Positions 1 through 8,729 of a DNA stretch of 42,708 nucleotides are shown here, piece by piece. Source of the DNA: Pigmentiphaga sp. (GTDB lineage Bacteria > Pseudomonadota > Gammaproteobacteria > Burkholderiales > Burkholderiaceae_B); NCBI GenBank assembly GCA_023228945.1, contig JALOAI010000034.1, positions 1 through 42,708 on the forward strand, written 5' to 3'. The stretch's first letter is position 1. Each line of letters opens with the position of its first letter. The notes below the pieces were generated by a model, which was given only the letters and a program-made list of their open reading frames with translations, was not told the DNA's origin and made no database searches. The position numbers were made by a program, and so were the translations under genes.

Positions 1-127
1 TTCACCCCGCCGCCGGCGCCGCCGCTTGGGGCTCCGGTAACGGCGCCGAGACTGCCCGTATAGAGCACTAGGGCAGTAACGCCGGATCCCACGAACGTTC
101 CGCCCTGATCGGGTGCCCAGCCGATTT
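1..127. repeat. terminal redundancy, copy 1 (assembly overlap)
   Basis: Identical base for base to the last 127 bases of the window. The gene running through it stays open when the two ends are joined. A 127-base exact overlap is what a de Bruijn assembler with k=127 leaves on a circular contig, so I read this as circular closure and not as a biological terminal repeat. Unique genome length is then 42581 bases. Confidence 0.95.
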
Positions 128-770
128 GCCCCTGTCCCGTACCGCTGTTCACGACTCGCGCGGGGCGCGTGCGGATCGTCTGAGAAACCCCGTCGATCAG
201 CGCTGAGTATTCCGTATCGCCGGGAAGATACCAGCGCACTTCGTACGTGACTCTCAGCTCGTATTCGTCCGTCTTCGTAATGGTGGTGGGATCCCCCAGC
301 TCGTCTTTGATAAGCTGGCGAGCGAACATCGTCCCGCCCGAAGACGCGCTGAAGAAGCCGATCTCCGCCAGCGTGGCGTTCGCCTGAGCCGTCGTGAAGA
401 CTCGAGTGCGCTTCCACCACGTATAGGCGAGCCCGCCATCTACCCCGCGCTCTTCAGCGAAGCCCCCGGTGCTGTTGGTTCGAATCACCTGAGCATCCAG
501 CGCGGTCTGCCCCACCGCCGGCGCGGAATTCCCGGTGCCGACGCCACAATACGACGTCATGGCGCCGATCGTGGAAGAGCCGATGCCGTCCAGCCCCGCA
601 TCCGTAATGAGATTCGGGAACGTCAACGATCTCGCAATCAGACCGGTGCGCGCGTGCACCAGCTCCGCCGTCATGATCCCCTGGATCCGCGCCTTCGGAG
701 CGCGCAGCTCCCCTTCGATCAGGCGGCGCCGATGGATGAACGGGGCTTCGGGGATCCAGATTCTTTTCAT
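1..770 (-). CDS. tail/receptor-region protein, N-terminal part (continues at the window end)
   Basis: After circular closure this gene encodes 342 residues. It begins with ATG two bases after the upstream stop and ends in the fragment at the far end of the window. Around residues 47-90 it has a pattern familiar from many phage tail-fibre-region proteins: an 'N-L-I-T-D-A-G-L-D' stretch, then 'CGVGTGNSAPAVGQTALDAQ'. The rest is rich in beta-prone and Gly/Thr residues with no transmembrane segment. It sits between the 375-residue tail protein and the gp10 C-half genes, so a role at the tail tip or in fibres is likely. No tailspike enzyme domain is visible. The family resemblance is from memory; receptor binding is inference. 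Confidence 0.75.
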   Translation of the reverse strand, partial: MKRIWIPEAPFIHRRRLIEGELRAPKARIQGIMTAELVHARTGLIARSLTFPNLITDAGLDGIGSSTIGAMTSYCGVGTGNSAPAVGQTALDAQVIRTNSTGGFAEERGVDGGLAYTWWKRTRVFTTAQANATLAEIGFFSASSGGTMFARQLIKDELGDPTTITKTDEYELRVTYEVRWYLPGDTEYSALIDGVSQTIRTRPARVVNSGTGQGQIGWAPDQGGTFVGSGVTALVLYTGSLGAVTGAPSGGAGGGV

Positions 771-772
771 GG

Positions 773-1900
773 TCACACCGTCACGGTGGAAACTTGCTCC
801 AGAAGCCCAGCGGGCTCGATGCTAGGAATGTCCTGCGGCGGCGCCACGATAACGTAAACGATCGTCTCTGCTTCTATCAGCAATCCCGCAATATCCAATG
901 CTTCAATGTCATATGCGGGGTACGTGATAACAAGATCTTCAGCCGATGCCGCCTGCAGCGTGCCCGCCGGCTCCACGTTCTCCGGATCGATCAGCCCTGC
1001 CCACCCTGGCGCGGAATCGAATTCCGTAGCGATCCGCATGAACAGATCCATCGTAATCGCCTGCAGCAGCAAGCCGCCGATATCCAGAAAGCCTTCGTGG
1101 TCGTCCTGAGCGAGAATGTACGTCACCGTCTCAGCGAATCCCAGCTCCCCTTCCACCAGCACTTCCGAGCGCGGCCGATAGGGGTAGGGAACCGTCTCAA
1201 TCACGATCAGCTTGTAATTCCCAGCGATATCTTTTTGTGAAGCGAAGACATGCAGCCGATAGTCTACCGCTTTCGCTACTTCTTCGATGTAGAGATCCGT
1301 GGAATCGCCGACGACTACCAGCTCTCCCGTTTCGACGTCTGCCCAGCGATCCAGCGGCAGATCATGCGGCGTTGCGAACAGCTCAGCCTGCGTACGCCAC
1401 TGAGGAAACCCAGCGAAATCGTTGATGTAGAAGAGCAGGATTTCCGACTCTCCCAAGCTCTGCGGATCGTCCAACAGAAGCCGCGGCGTGCGCCCTTCTC
1501 CGATCTCTTCGAATACGTAATTCCCCGCAACCGGGCTGAACCAGTAGAGCCAAAGCTGATTTCCCGGCCGCTCAGCGACTACCACGGCGCCGCCGTTCTG
1601 ATCGAACGCGAGATCTATTTCGTAAATCTCAGAAATCGTGAAGCTGAACAGCTCGAATTCTGGCTCCCATCCGTCCTGCGGCGCACCGATCGGCTCTTTC
1701 GAGCGCTGCACGTAGACCTTCCCCAGCAGGTTATCGACGCGGATCCGCCATACACGGTGCAGCAGCCCCATGGACGTATCGGAGAGATCATTCGGCCCGA
1801 TCGACCACGAGATAAGGTAGTCCAGCGACAGCGCACCCGGCCGGCGCGTAGACGAAGTGCCGTCGTACGACTCGTGGCCGGACTGGAACTCTTCAGACAT
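773..1900 (-). CDS. tail-associated beta-rich protein, 375 residues
   Basis: Sits directly downstream of the gp10 N-terminal-half gene with only a few bases between them. The first 200 residues are rich in aromatic beta strands ('LWLYWFSPVAGNYVF', 'RTPRLLLDDPQ', 'ILLFYIND'), of a kind seen in phage tail proteins with propeller- or jellyroll-like folds. The C-terminal third repeats a short unit of the form D-I-x-G-L-L-x-x-A-x-T, seen three times as 'LDIGGLLLQAITM', 'LDIAGLLIEAETI' and 'IEPAGLLEQVSTV'. I see no enzyme motif and no signal peptide. The gene occupies the place where an undivided gp10 would continue, but its sequence does not resemble the gp10 C-terminus. Likely a tail or fibre-attachment component; the exact role is unknown. 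Confidence 0.75.
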   Translation of the reverse strand: MSEEFQSGHESYDGTSSTRRPGALSLDYLISWSIGPNDLSDTSMGLLHRVWRIRVDNLLGKVYVQRSKEPIGAPQDGWEPEFELFSFTISEIYEIDLAFDQNGGAVVVAERPGNQLWLYWFSPVAGNYVFEEIGEGRTPRLLLDDPQSLGESEILLFYINDFAGFPQWRTQAELFATPHDLPLDRWADVETGELVVVGDSTDLYIEEVAKAVDYRLHVFASQKDIAGNYKLIVIETVPYPYRPRSEVLVEGELGFAETVTYILAQDDHEGFLDIGGLLLQAITMDLFMRIATEFDSAPGWAGLIDPENVEPAGTLQAASAEDLVITYPAYDIEALDIAGLLIEAETIVYVIVAPPQDIPSIEPAGLLEQVSTVTV

Positions 1901-1903
1901 GGC

Positions 1904-2737
1904 TCAGCCTAGATCCTGCCAGCGGCGGAGCATTTCTTCGATCCCATGGTGCGAAATGCGCTCAGGACCGCCGGCGATCCGGTACGCGACCCTATCCTGC
2001 CCCACTACCACGATCGCGTCCTGTACGCGCGCCAGCGTGTTCGGAAGGATCCCCTGGCTGAAGGATCGGCCCTGAGATCGAAGGAACGGCTGATCGGCGT
2101 CCCCGGTGGCGTACCATGACTCCGTGCTGCTCTGCCCGAAGATCCATAGATGATCGCCCACCGCCATGATCCCAACGATATCGTCAGGCTCGCTCTCCGC
2201 GCTCGAGAAATCCAGCGCGCCTACTTCCGTCTCGCCTGGATGGATCCAGTAGAATTTATGAGAATTCGCTTGGGATCCAATCACGTAGCTCGCAAGCGTG
2301 GTGAGATCCGAGAAGACGACGCCTTCCGGAACGACACTCGTGTTCAGCCCACCGACCCCGGTGTAATACTGAAGCGTCTCGCCGTCCGTAATGAAGATCG
2401 CCTGCCATTCCGGAATCGAAACGCTCGTCATGACGGGATAGCCATTCCCCGCCACGGTTCCCGCGATCAGCAGCGGAGCATCCACGCCATTGTAGCGGTA
2501 GAACTCCTGGCCCGACACGATGAACAGATCCCCGTCGAACACGCCTTTTTGCGTGTAGAGCGCGCGGATCGGCCCGTCGCCTACTTCCAGAAGAAGCTTC
2601 GTTCCGGGGCGGGAAAGCAGCGCGACATTCTCCGCCGACGTCGGATTTTGCTCGAAAAACCGGTTCTCCATCCGGATTTCGGGCATCTTCCCGTACGGGC
2701 GGCTGTACGCGCCAATTCCCAGCGGAATCTGAGCCAT
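1904..2737 (-). CDS. gp10-like tail hub (packaged DNA stabilization) protein, N-terminal half only
   Basis: In P22, gp10 (472 residues) joins gp4 to the tail needle and helps hold packaged DNA. This 277-residue protein matches only the first part of that fold. It starts with a 'LPLGIG'-type segment, has 'RPGTKLLLEVGDGPIRALY', a central 'GIMAVGDHLWIFGQSSTESW' (compare 'IGTWRDFIVCFGSSTIEYF' in P22), and ends after 'RVAYRIAGGPERISHHGIEEMLRR', which equals the end of the P22 N-half. It then stops cleanly. The missing C-half is found in two copies at about 40.7-42.1 kb. Its place right after the gp4-like gene agrees with P22 gene order. The family call is fairly firm; the split is seen directly. 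Confidence 0.85.
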   Translation of the reverse strand: MAQIPLGIGAYSRPYGKMPEIRMENRFFEQNPTSAENVALLSRPGTKLLLEVGDGPIRALYTQKGVFDGDLFIVSGQEFYRYNGVDAPLLIAGTVAGNGYPVMTSVSIPEWQAIFITDGETLQYYTGVGGLNTSVVPEGVVFSDLTTLASYVIGSQANSHKFYWIHPGETEVGALDFSSAESEPDDIVGIMAVGDHLWIFGQSSTESWYATGDADQPFLRSQGRSFSQGILPNTLARVQDAIVVVGQDRVAYRIAGGPERISHHGIEEMLRRWQDLG

Positions 2738-2741
2738 GATC

Positions 2742-3452
2742 CTAGATCTCGGGGAAAGCCTGCGTCTCGGCTACCGGGTACGCTTCGGTCTGCTTGTAAC
2801 GGTGCTTCGCCCGGCCGATCATGTCCACGAACCGCGCAATGACAGATTCATCCATCTTCACGCCGTACCGCGGAGCAATCCGGATTGCGAGCCCCGTCAC
2901 GAAAAGATCATCGAATTCTTCGGGCAGCGGCATGGGATCGTCAGCTACCAGCGTCTTGAGCTGGATCCAATCGCCGAGATCCGCACGGTAGAACCACGTG
3001 CGCTTCCCATCCGCCGGCGGGCTCCCCGAAATGCTCGCCTGCTGCTCGATCGTCCTACCGTTCCCGTCTAGCGTCAGCTCTGCAGTAGAGCCGACGTCTA
3101 CGTACGAAATCCGCGCTCCATCCTGCGGATTCACCGGAAAGTAGATCGTCTTCGCCGAAGTGAGCGACACGATCATGCGAACGTTCCCTGGCGGATACAC
3201 CCACGGCTCCGCACCCGAAGCAGCCGGCCCCGTAGGGGTAAGCTGCCATCGGACGGGAGCCGTGGGATACCCGACTGCAGGAGCGGGCCACTCCCGTACC
3301 AGCTCGCCCAGCTCGTGACCGAAGAACGAAGAAACCAGCCGATTGAGCAGCGGTATCGCTTCGGACACTTCCGCCGCGGTAGGAAGCTCCCCCACCGCAA
3401 CGAAATTGCCCTCACGGTACGCCGAATTGACGATTTCCGATACCGTGCTCAT
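2742..3452 (-). CDS. P22 gp4-like head-tail adaptor (tail accessory factor)
   Basis: 236 residues, longer than P22 gp4 (166). The N-terminus ('VSEIVNSAYREGN...AAEVSEAIPLLNRLV') has the helical pattern typical of gp4-like and other head-completion proteins. The C-terminal helices ('FVTGLAIRIAPRYGVKMDESVIARFVDMIGRAKHRYKQTE') match the usual ending of this family. It would form the ring below the portal that later recruits gp10. It lies four bases upstream of the gp10 N-half gene. A central insertion carrying 'GYPTAPVRWQLTP' and an aromatic strand-rich segment explains the extra length. Confidence 0.8.
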   Translation of the reverse strand: MSTVSEIVNSAYREGNFVAVGELPTAAEVSEAIPLLNRLVSSFFGHELGELVREWPAPAVGYPTAPVRWQLTPTGPAASGAEPWVYPPGNVRMIVSLTSAKTIYFPVNPQDGARISYVDVGSTAELTLDGNGRTIEQQASISGSPPADGKRTWFYRADLGDWIQLKTLVADDPMPLPEEFDDLFVTGLAIRIAPRYGVKMDESVIARFVDMIGRAKHRYKQTEAYPVAETQAFPEI

Positions 3453-3456
3453 GAAT

Positions 3457-4101
3457 TCAGCCCTCGAGCTTGTTCAGCGCCGCTTCGATCTCGGCGTCGG
3501 TGGCGTCGTCGGAGATCTCGACGTCATGCTTGCGCAGCTCCGCGATCGCCTCTTCCCGCGTGACGATCTCGGCCTCTTCCGAAGCCTTGGCGCGCTCGCG
3601 CTCCACCAGCTCGAGAATCGTGCTGCGGGGCGTCTCGCGCTTCTTCTCCGCCTCTTCCACCTGATCCAGCGTGAACTTGCCCGACTCGAGCCCAGCGCGG
3701 ATCTCCTTGACCGTACCGAGATCGTTGCTGTCGTCGCCGTTGCGATCGCGGCCCGTCCCGGTCTGCGCTTCCGTCCTGGCACCCGACTGCTGCTTCTCCG
3801 CCTGCTCCACCACGCTCCGATCCACCCGGATCAGGTTATCGGCCGCGGTGTTGCTGCCGGTGCGCCGGCGCTCTTCGATCTGCGCCAGCCGGATCCGCTC
3901 GCGTGCAGCGGCTTCGGCGCCCCTGGCATCGGCGAGCTGTTCGCGGCCCTGCTGCTGCTCCACCGCGAGATCCGTCATGCCGGAAACCTTCGACGGATGA
4001 TCCACCCATCCTTCCGGCACCTGATCTTCGCTCTGGAACACGCGCGACTGCCCATCGGGACCGTAGCGCGTGGACGGCCAGTATGTCTTCTGCTTCGCCA
4101 T
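3457..4101 (-). CDS. capsid-region protein with coiled coil and HeH/SAP-like C-terminus
   Basis: I chose the ATG preceded by a strong ribosome binding site (GGGGAGGA, about 4-5 bases upstream), giving 214 residues. The N-terminus has a compact 'YWPSTRYGPDGQSRVFQSEDQVPEGW' segment. The middle is a charged coiled coil with many Glu, Arg and Gln. The last 35 residues ('REEAIAELRKHDVEISDDATDAEIEAALNKLE') resemble the small helix-extended-helix (HeH/SAP) modules of phage head proteins. A terminator-like hairpin separates it from the coat gene, so it is probably made in lower amounts than coat. It has no counterpart in P22. A head decoration or head-completion role is inference. Confidence 0.7.
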   Translation of the reverse strand: MAKQKTYWPSTRYGPDGQSRVFQSEDQVPEGWVDHPSKVSGMTDLAVEQQQGREQLADARGAEAAARERIRLAQIEERRRTGSNTAADNLIRVDRSVVEQAEKQQSGARTEAQTGTGRDRNGDDSNDLGTVKEIRAGLESGKFTLDQVEEAEKKRETPRSTILELVERERAKASEEAEIVTREEAIAELRKHDVEISDDATDAEIEAALNKLEG

Positions 4102-4120
4102 TGCATCCTCCCCTGGTTTG

Positions 4121-4156
4121 AAGAAAAGGGCTCGGCCCCTCACGAAACCGAGCCCT
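4121..4156 (-). terminator. rho-independent terminator-like hairpin after the coat gene
   Basis: Read leftward, a 9-bp GC-rich stem (GGGCTCGG extended by one A-T pair; arms 4148-4156 and 4127-4135) with a 12-base loop is followed at once by TTTTCTT. It lies between the coat stop and the ribosome binding site of the next gene. It probably lets only part of the transcripts continue, giving coat mRNA in excess. Confidence 0.75.
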
Positions 4157-4191
4157 CGCTACACGATTTCGAACAATCGTTCAGCCGTGGA

Positions 4192-5457
4192 TTACGCCGG
4201 CAGTCCGCTGATACGGGTGCCGAGCCGCGGATCCACGTTCTTCGCACCGTAGATCATATCCCACCGGTGGATATGCTTCCCGGTGGCGATATCCGATCCA
4301 CGCCAGTAGCGAATCGAAATCCCCGTCTCGGGATCCGTCGCGAAGCTGGAAGTGTCGCTCATGGGCGTCTCGAGACGAGCCGAGACGAGCTGAATGGCCT
4401 GCTTCTGCCACGCCGCGCGAACGGGCATGACGAGCCCCGCCGCTCCCATGAACGTGATTGCCGCGCCATCCGCCGGCACGGAATCGACCGTCGCGAACGC
4501 CTGATTCGTGTCCGCTTCGCCGCCGCCGGTGCCCGCCACGACGATCGGCGGGTAGATCTTCATGTTGTCGATCGCGCCGGTGCCGTCCGCGGTGTAATCC
4601 TCCATGACCACGAACTGCCGAAGGTACGGAAGCGTCTCGCCCGATCGGTTGTTGATCGCGTAGACGTCGGCGATGGTGAAGATCTCGCCCTTCTTCACGG
4701 TGGCGCCCGCAGCGAGCCCATCCATGTCGAATTCCTGATAGTCGAGATCCTTCACCGTCACGTAATTGACGTTCTGAGCAGCGCCGTTGACCACGGCGGC
4801 GCCGGAAGCTGCCCGCGTACCGGCGACGACCGACTTGATATGCTGGGAAGCATACGCATCGATCTCGCTCATGAGCGGGATCTTGGTCCGCTCGAGCGCC
4901 GTCCGATTCACGCCGCTGATGTTGCCGGCGAGCAGCGAAGCGCGGATGTTCTCCGCGTCACCGTAGGAGATCACGGCGTTCAGATCGGTGTTCGGCACCG
5001 ACTGCTCCATGAGCCGCGTGTGCGCCGAAAGGAACTGCCCCGGCGTCTTGATCGTCTCGCCCGGCGTCCCCACGTGGGACGGGAAGAACTTCAGCATTTC
5101 GTGCAGGTACAGATCGACGTCGTGCGCCAGCGTCGAAGCGGCGCTCTTCATCGTCTCGCTCCGCATGAGCTGGTTCCAGCTCTGGACGGCTTCCAGATCC
5201 GTGACCGCGATATGCACGTTGCGGTAGCGGTCCACCGTCAGCGCCGTGGAGCCCGTCGCGATCGCCTGCTCGGCGAGCGTGGGGCCATCCTTGGCGATGA
5301 ACTGCGGCGGGCGCTTCACATGAATCGTGAGCCCGTTCTGATCCGTCACCTTGTTGTTGAATCGGCCATCCACCAGCCGACCCATGACAAGGTTGTTCTT
5401 GAGAAGGAGCAGCATGACATTCGCATACTCCTTCGCGTTCAGGAACGTGTTCGCCAT
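4192..5457 (-). CDS. major capsid protein, P22 coat (gp5) family
   Basis: 421 residues against 430 for P22 gp5. The N-terminus ('ANTFLNAKEYANVMLLLLKNNLVMGRLV') and the following 'GLTIHVKRPPQF' segment are characteristic of the P22 coat family, an HK97-fold shell protein assembled on a scaffold. The central 'TVKDLDYQEFDMDGL...VKKGEIFTIADVYAINNRSGETL' region corresponds to the inserted domain and the strands beside it. The C-terminus 'IRYWRGSDIATGKHIHRWDMIYGAK' is typical of the family. The start codon follows a near-perfect ribosome binding site (GGGAGGA). It sits directly after the scaffold gene and before a terminator-like hairpin, as expected for the most abundant late product. Confidence 0.93.
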   Translation of the reverse strand: MANTFLNAKEYANVMLLLLKNNLVMGRLVDGRFNNKVTDQNGLTIHVKRPPQFIAKDGPTLAEQAIATGSTALTVDRYRNVHIAVTDLEAVQSWNQLMRSETMKSAASTLAHDVDLYLHEMLKFFPSHVGTPGETIKTPGQFLSAHTRLMEQSVPNTDLNAVISYGDAENIRASLLAGNISGVNRTALERTKIPLMSEIDAYASQHIKSVVAGTRAASGAAVVNGAAQNVNYVTVKDLDYQEFDMDGLAAGATVKKGEIFTIADVYAINNRSGETLPYLRQFVVMEDYTADGTGAIDNMKIYPPIVVAGTGGGEADTNQAFATVDSVPADGAAITFMGAAGLVMPVRAAWQKQAIQLVSARLETPMSDTSSFATDPETGISIRYWRGSDIATGKHIHRWDMIYGAKNVDPRLGTRISGLPA

Positions 5458-5461
5458 CGGC

Positions 5462-6526
5462 TTATCCTCCCTGGTTTGCTACCGCTTCGAACGACGCGAA
5501 ATCGTCCGTATTGGCGGAGATCTTAGACCTGCCCCCGGATCCCCGCGCCGGCGCTACCGGTGGGGGTGCCTTGGGCGTTTTCGCCGGTGCAGTCTCGTCT
5601 TTGGCGTCTTCGCCGGGTGCGGCCGACTGCTCAGCCGAAAACTTCGCTTCGATCCGCCCGAAGTAGCGCGCCTGCTCCAAGGGAGAGAGCGCGAAAACCT
5701 GTGCCGCCTCATCGGGATTGGTGGCAAGGTGGTAAGCGATATCCGCCCCGACGTCGGATTCCACGATCAGGGATCCCAGCTCCGGCGAAAGCGGCCACTC
5801 CACCTTCTCCGCGCCGATCACTACCTTCTCGTAGAAATCCTCATACTTCTTGGATCCCTCTTCCACCCGCTGCTGAAACTTCGTGGCAGCGGCCTGCTGT
5901 TGCTGGACGGCTTGTGCCTGCTCCCGCTCCTGGCGATCCAGCTCCCGCAGCTCGTCATGAGCCGCCTTGGCTTCGAAACGCGCGAGATCGCGAATGTAGC
6001 GGGAATCCAGCTCGCCGAATTCGTACTTCTCCGGATCCGGCGGGCCTTTCGCGGCGTCACCTTCGGCGCCGGTAGATTCGTCACCCCCCTTCCCGGCAGC
6101 GGGCTTCGCGGGCTTCTCCGCCGCAGCCGGCGGTTTGGCGTTCCGCAGCTCGTTCAGCTCCCGCTCCGCGGCTTCCGCACGGCGCTCCGCCTCACGGCGC
6201 GCCCGCGTGATTTCGTTGATCCGCTCCTGAACGGATTTCTTCAGCGATCCGGGGGTACGCTCCGCACCTTCGTCGCCGCCGGTTCCGGCGTCGTCGTCGT
6301 CCGGATTCTCCCCGTCACCTTCCGTCCCGCCCGCGGGCTTCGGTGCTGCTGCGGCCGGCGCCGGCGCTGCGGGCTTCGCTGGCTTGGCCGGTTTGTCCTC
6401 GATCGGCTCCCCTGCGTTGAAAGCTTCGCTCTCAAAGCCTTCGAACGGATCCTTGCTGTCGTCCTGCTGCGGGGCGGTCCCCGGTGTCGCTTCTGCGCCG
6501 TTTCCGGCGGGTGCTGAATCAGCCAT
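5462..6526 (-). CDS. capsid scaffolding protein (gp8-like)
   Basis: 354 residues, against 303 for P22 gp8. Very acidic, low-complexity N-terminal half (Ala/Pro/Gly/Glu/Asp), then long charged helices with a predicted coiled coil ('QERINEITRARREAERRAEA', 'ARFEAKAAHDELRELDRQER'). This composition and the place between portal and coat are diagnostic of P22-type scaffolds, which fill the procapsid and leave before DNA packaging. I chose the ATG that follows GAGGAACA; it overlaps the end of the portal gene by eight bases. Sequence conservation in scaffolds is poor, so the call rests mainly on position and composition. Confidence 0.85.
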   Translation of the reverse strand: MADSAPAGNGAEATPGTAPQQDDSKDPFEGFESEAFNAGEPIEDKPAKPAKPAAPAPAAAAPKPAGGTEGDGENPDDDDAGTGGDEGAERTPGSLKKSVQERINEITRARREAERRAEAAERELNELRNAKPPAAAEKPAKPAAGKGGDESTGAEGDAAKGPPDPEKYEFGELDSRYIRDLARFEAKAAHDELRELDRQEREQAQAVQQQQAAATKFQQRVEEGSKKYEDFYEKVVIGAEKVEWPLSPELGSLIVESDVGADIAYHLATNPDEAAQVFALSPLEQARYFGRIEAKFSAEQSAAPGEDAKDETAPAKTPKAPPPVAPARGSGGRSKISANTDDFASFEAVANQGG

Positions 6527-8729
6527 TGTTCCTCGCGCCGTTCTCGGCGGGTGAGAGACGATCCACGGCATCGATTACCGTGCGTGCGCGGCCCTGCTCG
6601 ACATTCGCGAGATCTCGCGCTGCCTGGGCCGATACCCGAACCTGCTCATTCTGAACACGCGCCTGATCGATCTGGACGCCTGCCTGATCGACGGCGATAT
6701 CCGCGAGCGCCTTTTGCGCGCGGGCCTGAGCTTCCTGAGCCCTGGCTTGCGCTTCGGCGACCTGAGCCTGCTTCAGCTCCACTTCGGCCTGCTTCTCCGC
6801 CAGCGTGAGCTGCGCCATCGCTTCCGCAAGCTCCTGCTGCTTCTGTTGCGCCTGCTGAGCCGCCTGCTGGGCCTGAGCCTGCTGGGGATCCATGTCCTGC
6901 TCGTTCACGATCCCCGCGGGAAGCTGAGTGCGCAGCCGGCGGGCAATCTCGTCAGCGCCGGGCCAATCCTGAGCTTCCACGATCTTGTCCGCGGCCACAC
7001 CCATGACGTTCGGCATGGCGTTCACGACAGCCATCATTTCCTCGCGAGCTTCCACCCGGCGCGTCGTGTAGCTCGGCCCCGTCGTTACGGAGATCGAATA
7101 CTTCCCTGTCGTGATATCGATTCCGCCTTCGTCGTTGATCTTCACCAGCTCTTCGGTCTGCATATCCGGACCGAGAACTTTGATGATCCGCGGCGTGTCG
7201 TAAACGAAAGGTATGAGCTGGTTTACGACCTTCCCAGCCTCTTCGATCGCCATGTTCAGGTTGTCCTGATAAATGACGGTCCCCACTTCGCCGACACGCT
7301 GGCGCGCCATGATCGCGCGGCCGGAAACTTCGTTGCTCTGGATGCCGAGATTCGCTTCGTGAATGTTCAGGACGTCGCGGATATCCTGAGACGCCACGCC
7401 GGCCTGCTCGATCAGCGCGCCTTCCATGTCCAGCGGTGGAGTACGGACGGGCGCCTGTCCAGAATCGGCATTCCAGACGAGTAGCGGATCGTCCGAAATA
7501 TGCGATTTCCGGAAGGTATCTTCGCGCCCTTCCACCGCGGTATCCGCCGCCAGCCACTTCGCCTTCGGCGCCCCTACAAGCTTCTCCGCGATCGTGGAGC
7601 GCCAGTAGTTATGAAGCCGCTGCGGATCTCGAGCGAAGCGCACCAGACCCCAGCGGATCCGGTCCCCCTCAATGAAAAGCTCCCAGCCGGGCACCCGGAA
7701 CACCGGTACGCGCTGCACCGGAATCTCGTAGGGGCCAGCCAGGATATCCTGACTCGAAAGCAGGTACATCTGAGCGTATTTCCGCTGCACTTCGCGGATC
7801 ATCGGCTCGTTGTCCTGATCCAGCGCAACGACGTCGAACCACTCTTCTACGTCCAGCTCCGTGACGTCCTGAACGCTGCCATCCTTCATGAGCGCGACGA
7901 TCCGCGGCTCGCTGAGCATGCGCCAGAAGCTTGCGATCTGGACCGTATCCGCCGTATCCCAGCCGCCGGTGCGGGAGAAATTCGACGTCTCGGCATCGAA
8001 ATCCCCGGCCTGAGCGTCCGGATAGAGCTTCTTGAAATCGGACCGCGGCATCTTGTCGATTACGAAGACATGCTCCGCATCGGCACCGCTCGGATCCACG
8101 CTGTTCTGATCCCACACGACGGATAGAGGATTCGGGATCGCCGCGAATCGAATATCCTGCTCGAAAACGTCGTCGTGGGCGTAGTCCAGATGGATCTGGA
8201 AATTGCCGAGCCCGCCGATAACCGTCTGCTCGAATGCCTTGTCGAAGACGTACTGCGCATTCGAGACTTTCTGGATATTGCGGATCAACCCTTCCCGAAC
8301 CTTGGCGATCTCGCGCGTGCCGCCGGTGTCCGGAATCACCTTCAGCCCGGTATCGTTCAGCCGGCGATTCCCCACGAGCTGAGCGACGTAGGCGGGGAGC
8401 CGGTTGATCGTAAGCGTGGGCTTGTTCGCGGCGTTGCGGCGCGTCTTGACTGCCTGCTCCCATTGCTCGCCGGCCAGGAAGCGAGCATCCAGCGTCATTT
8501 CGTCCCGGTTCTCCCGGTCCGCTTCGACGTCGGCGGAGTAGAGCTTCCGCACGTGCTGCAGGAAGGTAGCTTCGCTCTCGAAATCCTTGGGAGCCTTGGG
8601 CTTTTTCCGCCGATAGCGCTTCTTCTCACCGGCGTCGGTGTCGTCGTTCGAGCCGCCGAGCGCGTCTGCCGCTGCTCGGGCGTTCGGTCCGACTACCGAA
8701 GGGGCGGAAATGGCTTCGTCAGTAGGCAC
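6519..8729 (-). CDS. portal protein, P22 gp1 family
   Basis: 736 residues, close to 725 for P22 gp1. Starts with GTG directly after the terminase stop (TAA-GTG). The N-terminal half holds the expected segments ('DARFLAGEQWEQAVKTRRN', 'PTLTINRLPAYVAQLVGNRR', 'FEIHLDYAHDD'-like 'NFQIHLDYAHDDVFEQDI'). The middle has 'EVSGRAIMARQRVGEVGTVIY', the conserved core of P22-type portals. The last 120 residues form an Ala/Gln-rich continuous helix, matching the long C-terminal barrel of the P22 portal. It forms the twelve-subunit DNA channel at one capsid vertex and binds the terminase. Confidence 0.92.
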   Translation of the reverse strand: MPTDEAISAPSVVGPNARAAADALGGSNDDTDAGEKKRYRRKKPKAPKDFESEATFLQHVRKLYSADVEADRENRDEMTLDARFLAGEQWEQAVKTRRNAANKPTLTINRLPAYVAQLVGNRRLNDTGLKVIPDTGGTREIAKVREGLIRNIQKVSNAQYVFDKAFEQTVIGGLGNFQIHLDYAHDDVFEQDIRFAAIPNPLSVVWDQNSVDPSGADAEHVFVIDKMPRSDFKKLYPDAQAGDFDAETSNFSRTGGWDTADTVQIASFWRMLSEPRIVALMKDGSVQDVTELDVEEWFDVVALDQDNEPMIREVQRKYAQMYLLSSQDILAGPYEIPVQRVPVFRVPGWELFIEGDRIRWGLVRFARDPQRLHNYWRSTIAEKLVGAPKAKWLAADTAVEGREDTFRKSHISDDPLLVWNADSGQAPVRTPPLDMEGALIEQAGVASQDIRDVLNIHEANLGIQSNEVSGRAIMARQRVGEVGTVIYQDNLNMAIEEAGKVVNQLIPFVYDTPRIIKVLGPDMQTEELVKINDEGGIDITTGKYSISVTTGPSYTTRRVEAREEMMAVVNAMPNVMGVAADKIVEAQDWPGADEIARRLRTQLPAGIVNEQDMDPQQAQAQQAAQQAQQKQQELAEAMAQLTLAEKQAEVELKQAQVAEAQARAQEAQARAQKALADIAVDQAGVQIDQARVQNEQVRVSAQAARDLANVEQGRARTVIDAVDRLSPAENGARNNG

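Noticed and set aside
1..127. T7-type direct terminal repeats
   Set aside because: Length equals an assembler k-mer and the virion gene order is P22-type (headful); a gene crosses the join.
1900..1906. Possible programmed frameshift joining the gp10 N-half gene to the 375-residue gene
   Set aside because: The 375-residue protein does not resemble the gp10 C-half, which is present elsewhere; there is no slippery sequence and the next gene has its own start.
3343..5526. Long open frame (727 codons) on the plus strand opposite the coat and neighbouring genes
   Set aside because: It is antisense to the coat, 214-residue and gp4-like genes, has Arg/His/Leu-rich translation typical of a GC-rich shadow frame, and no ribosome binding site.
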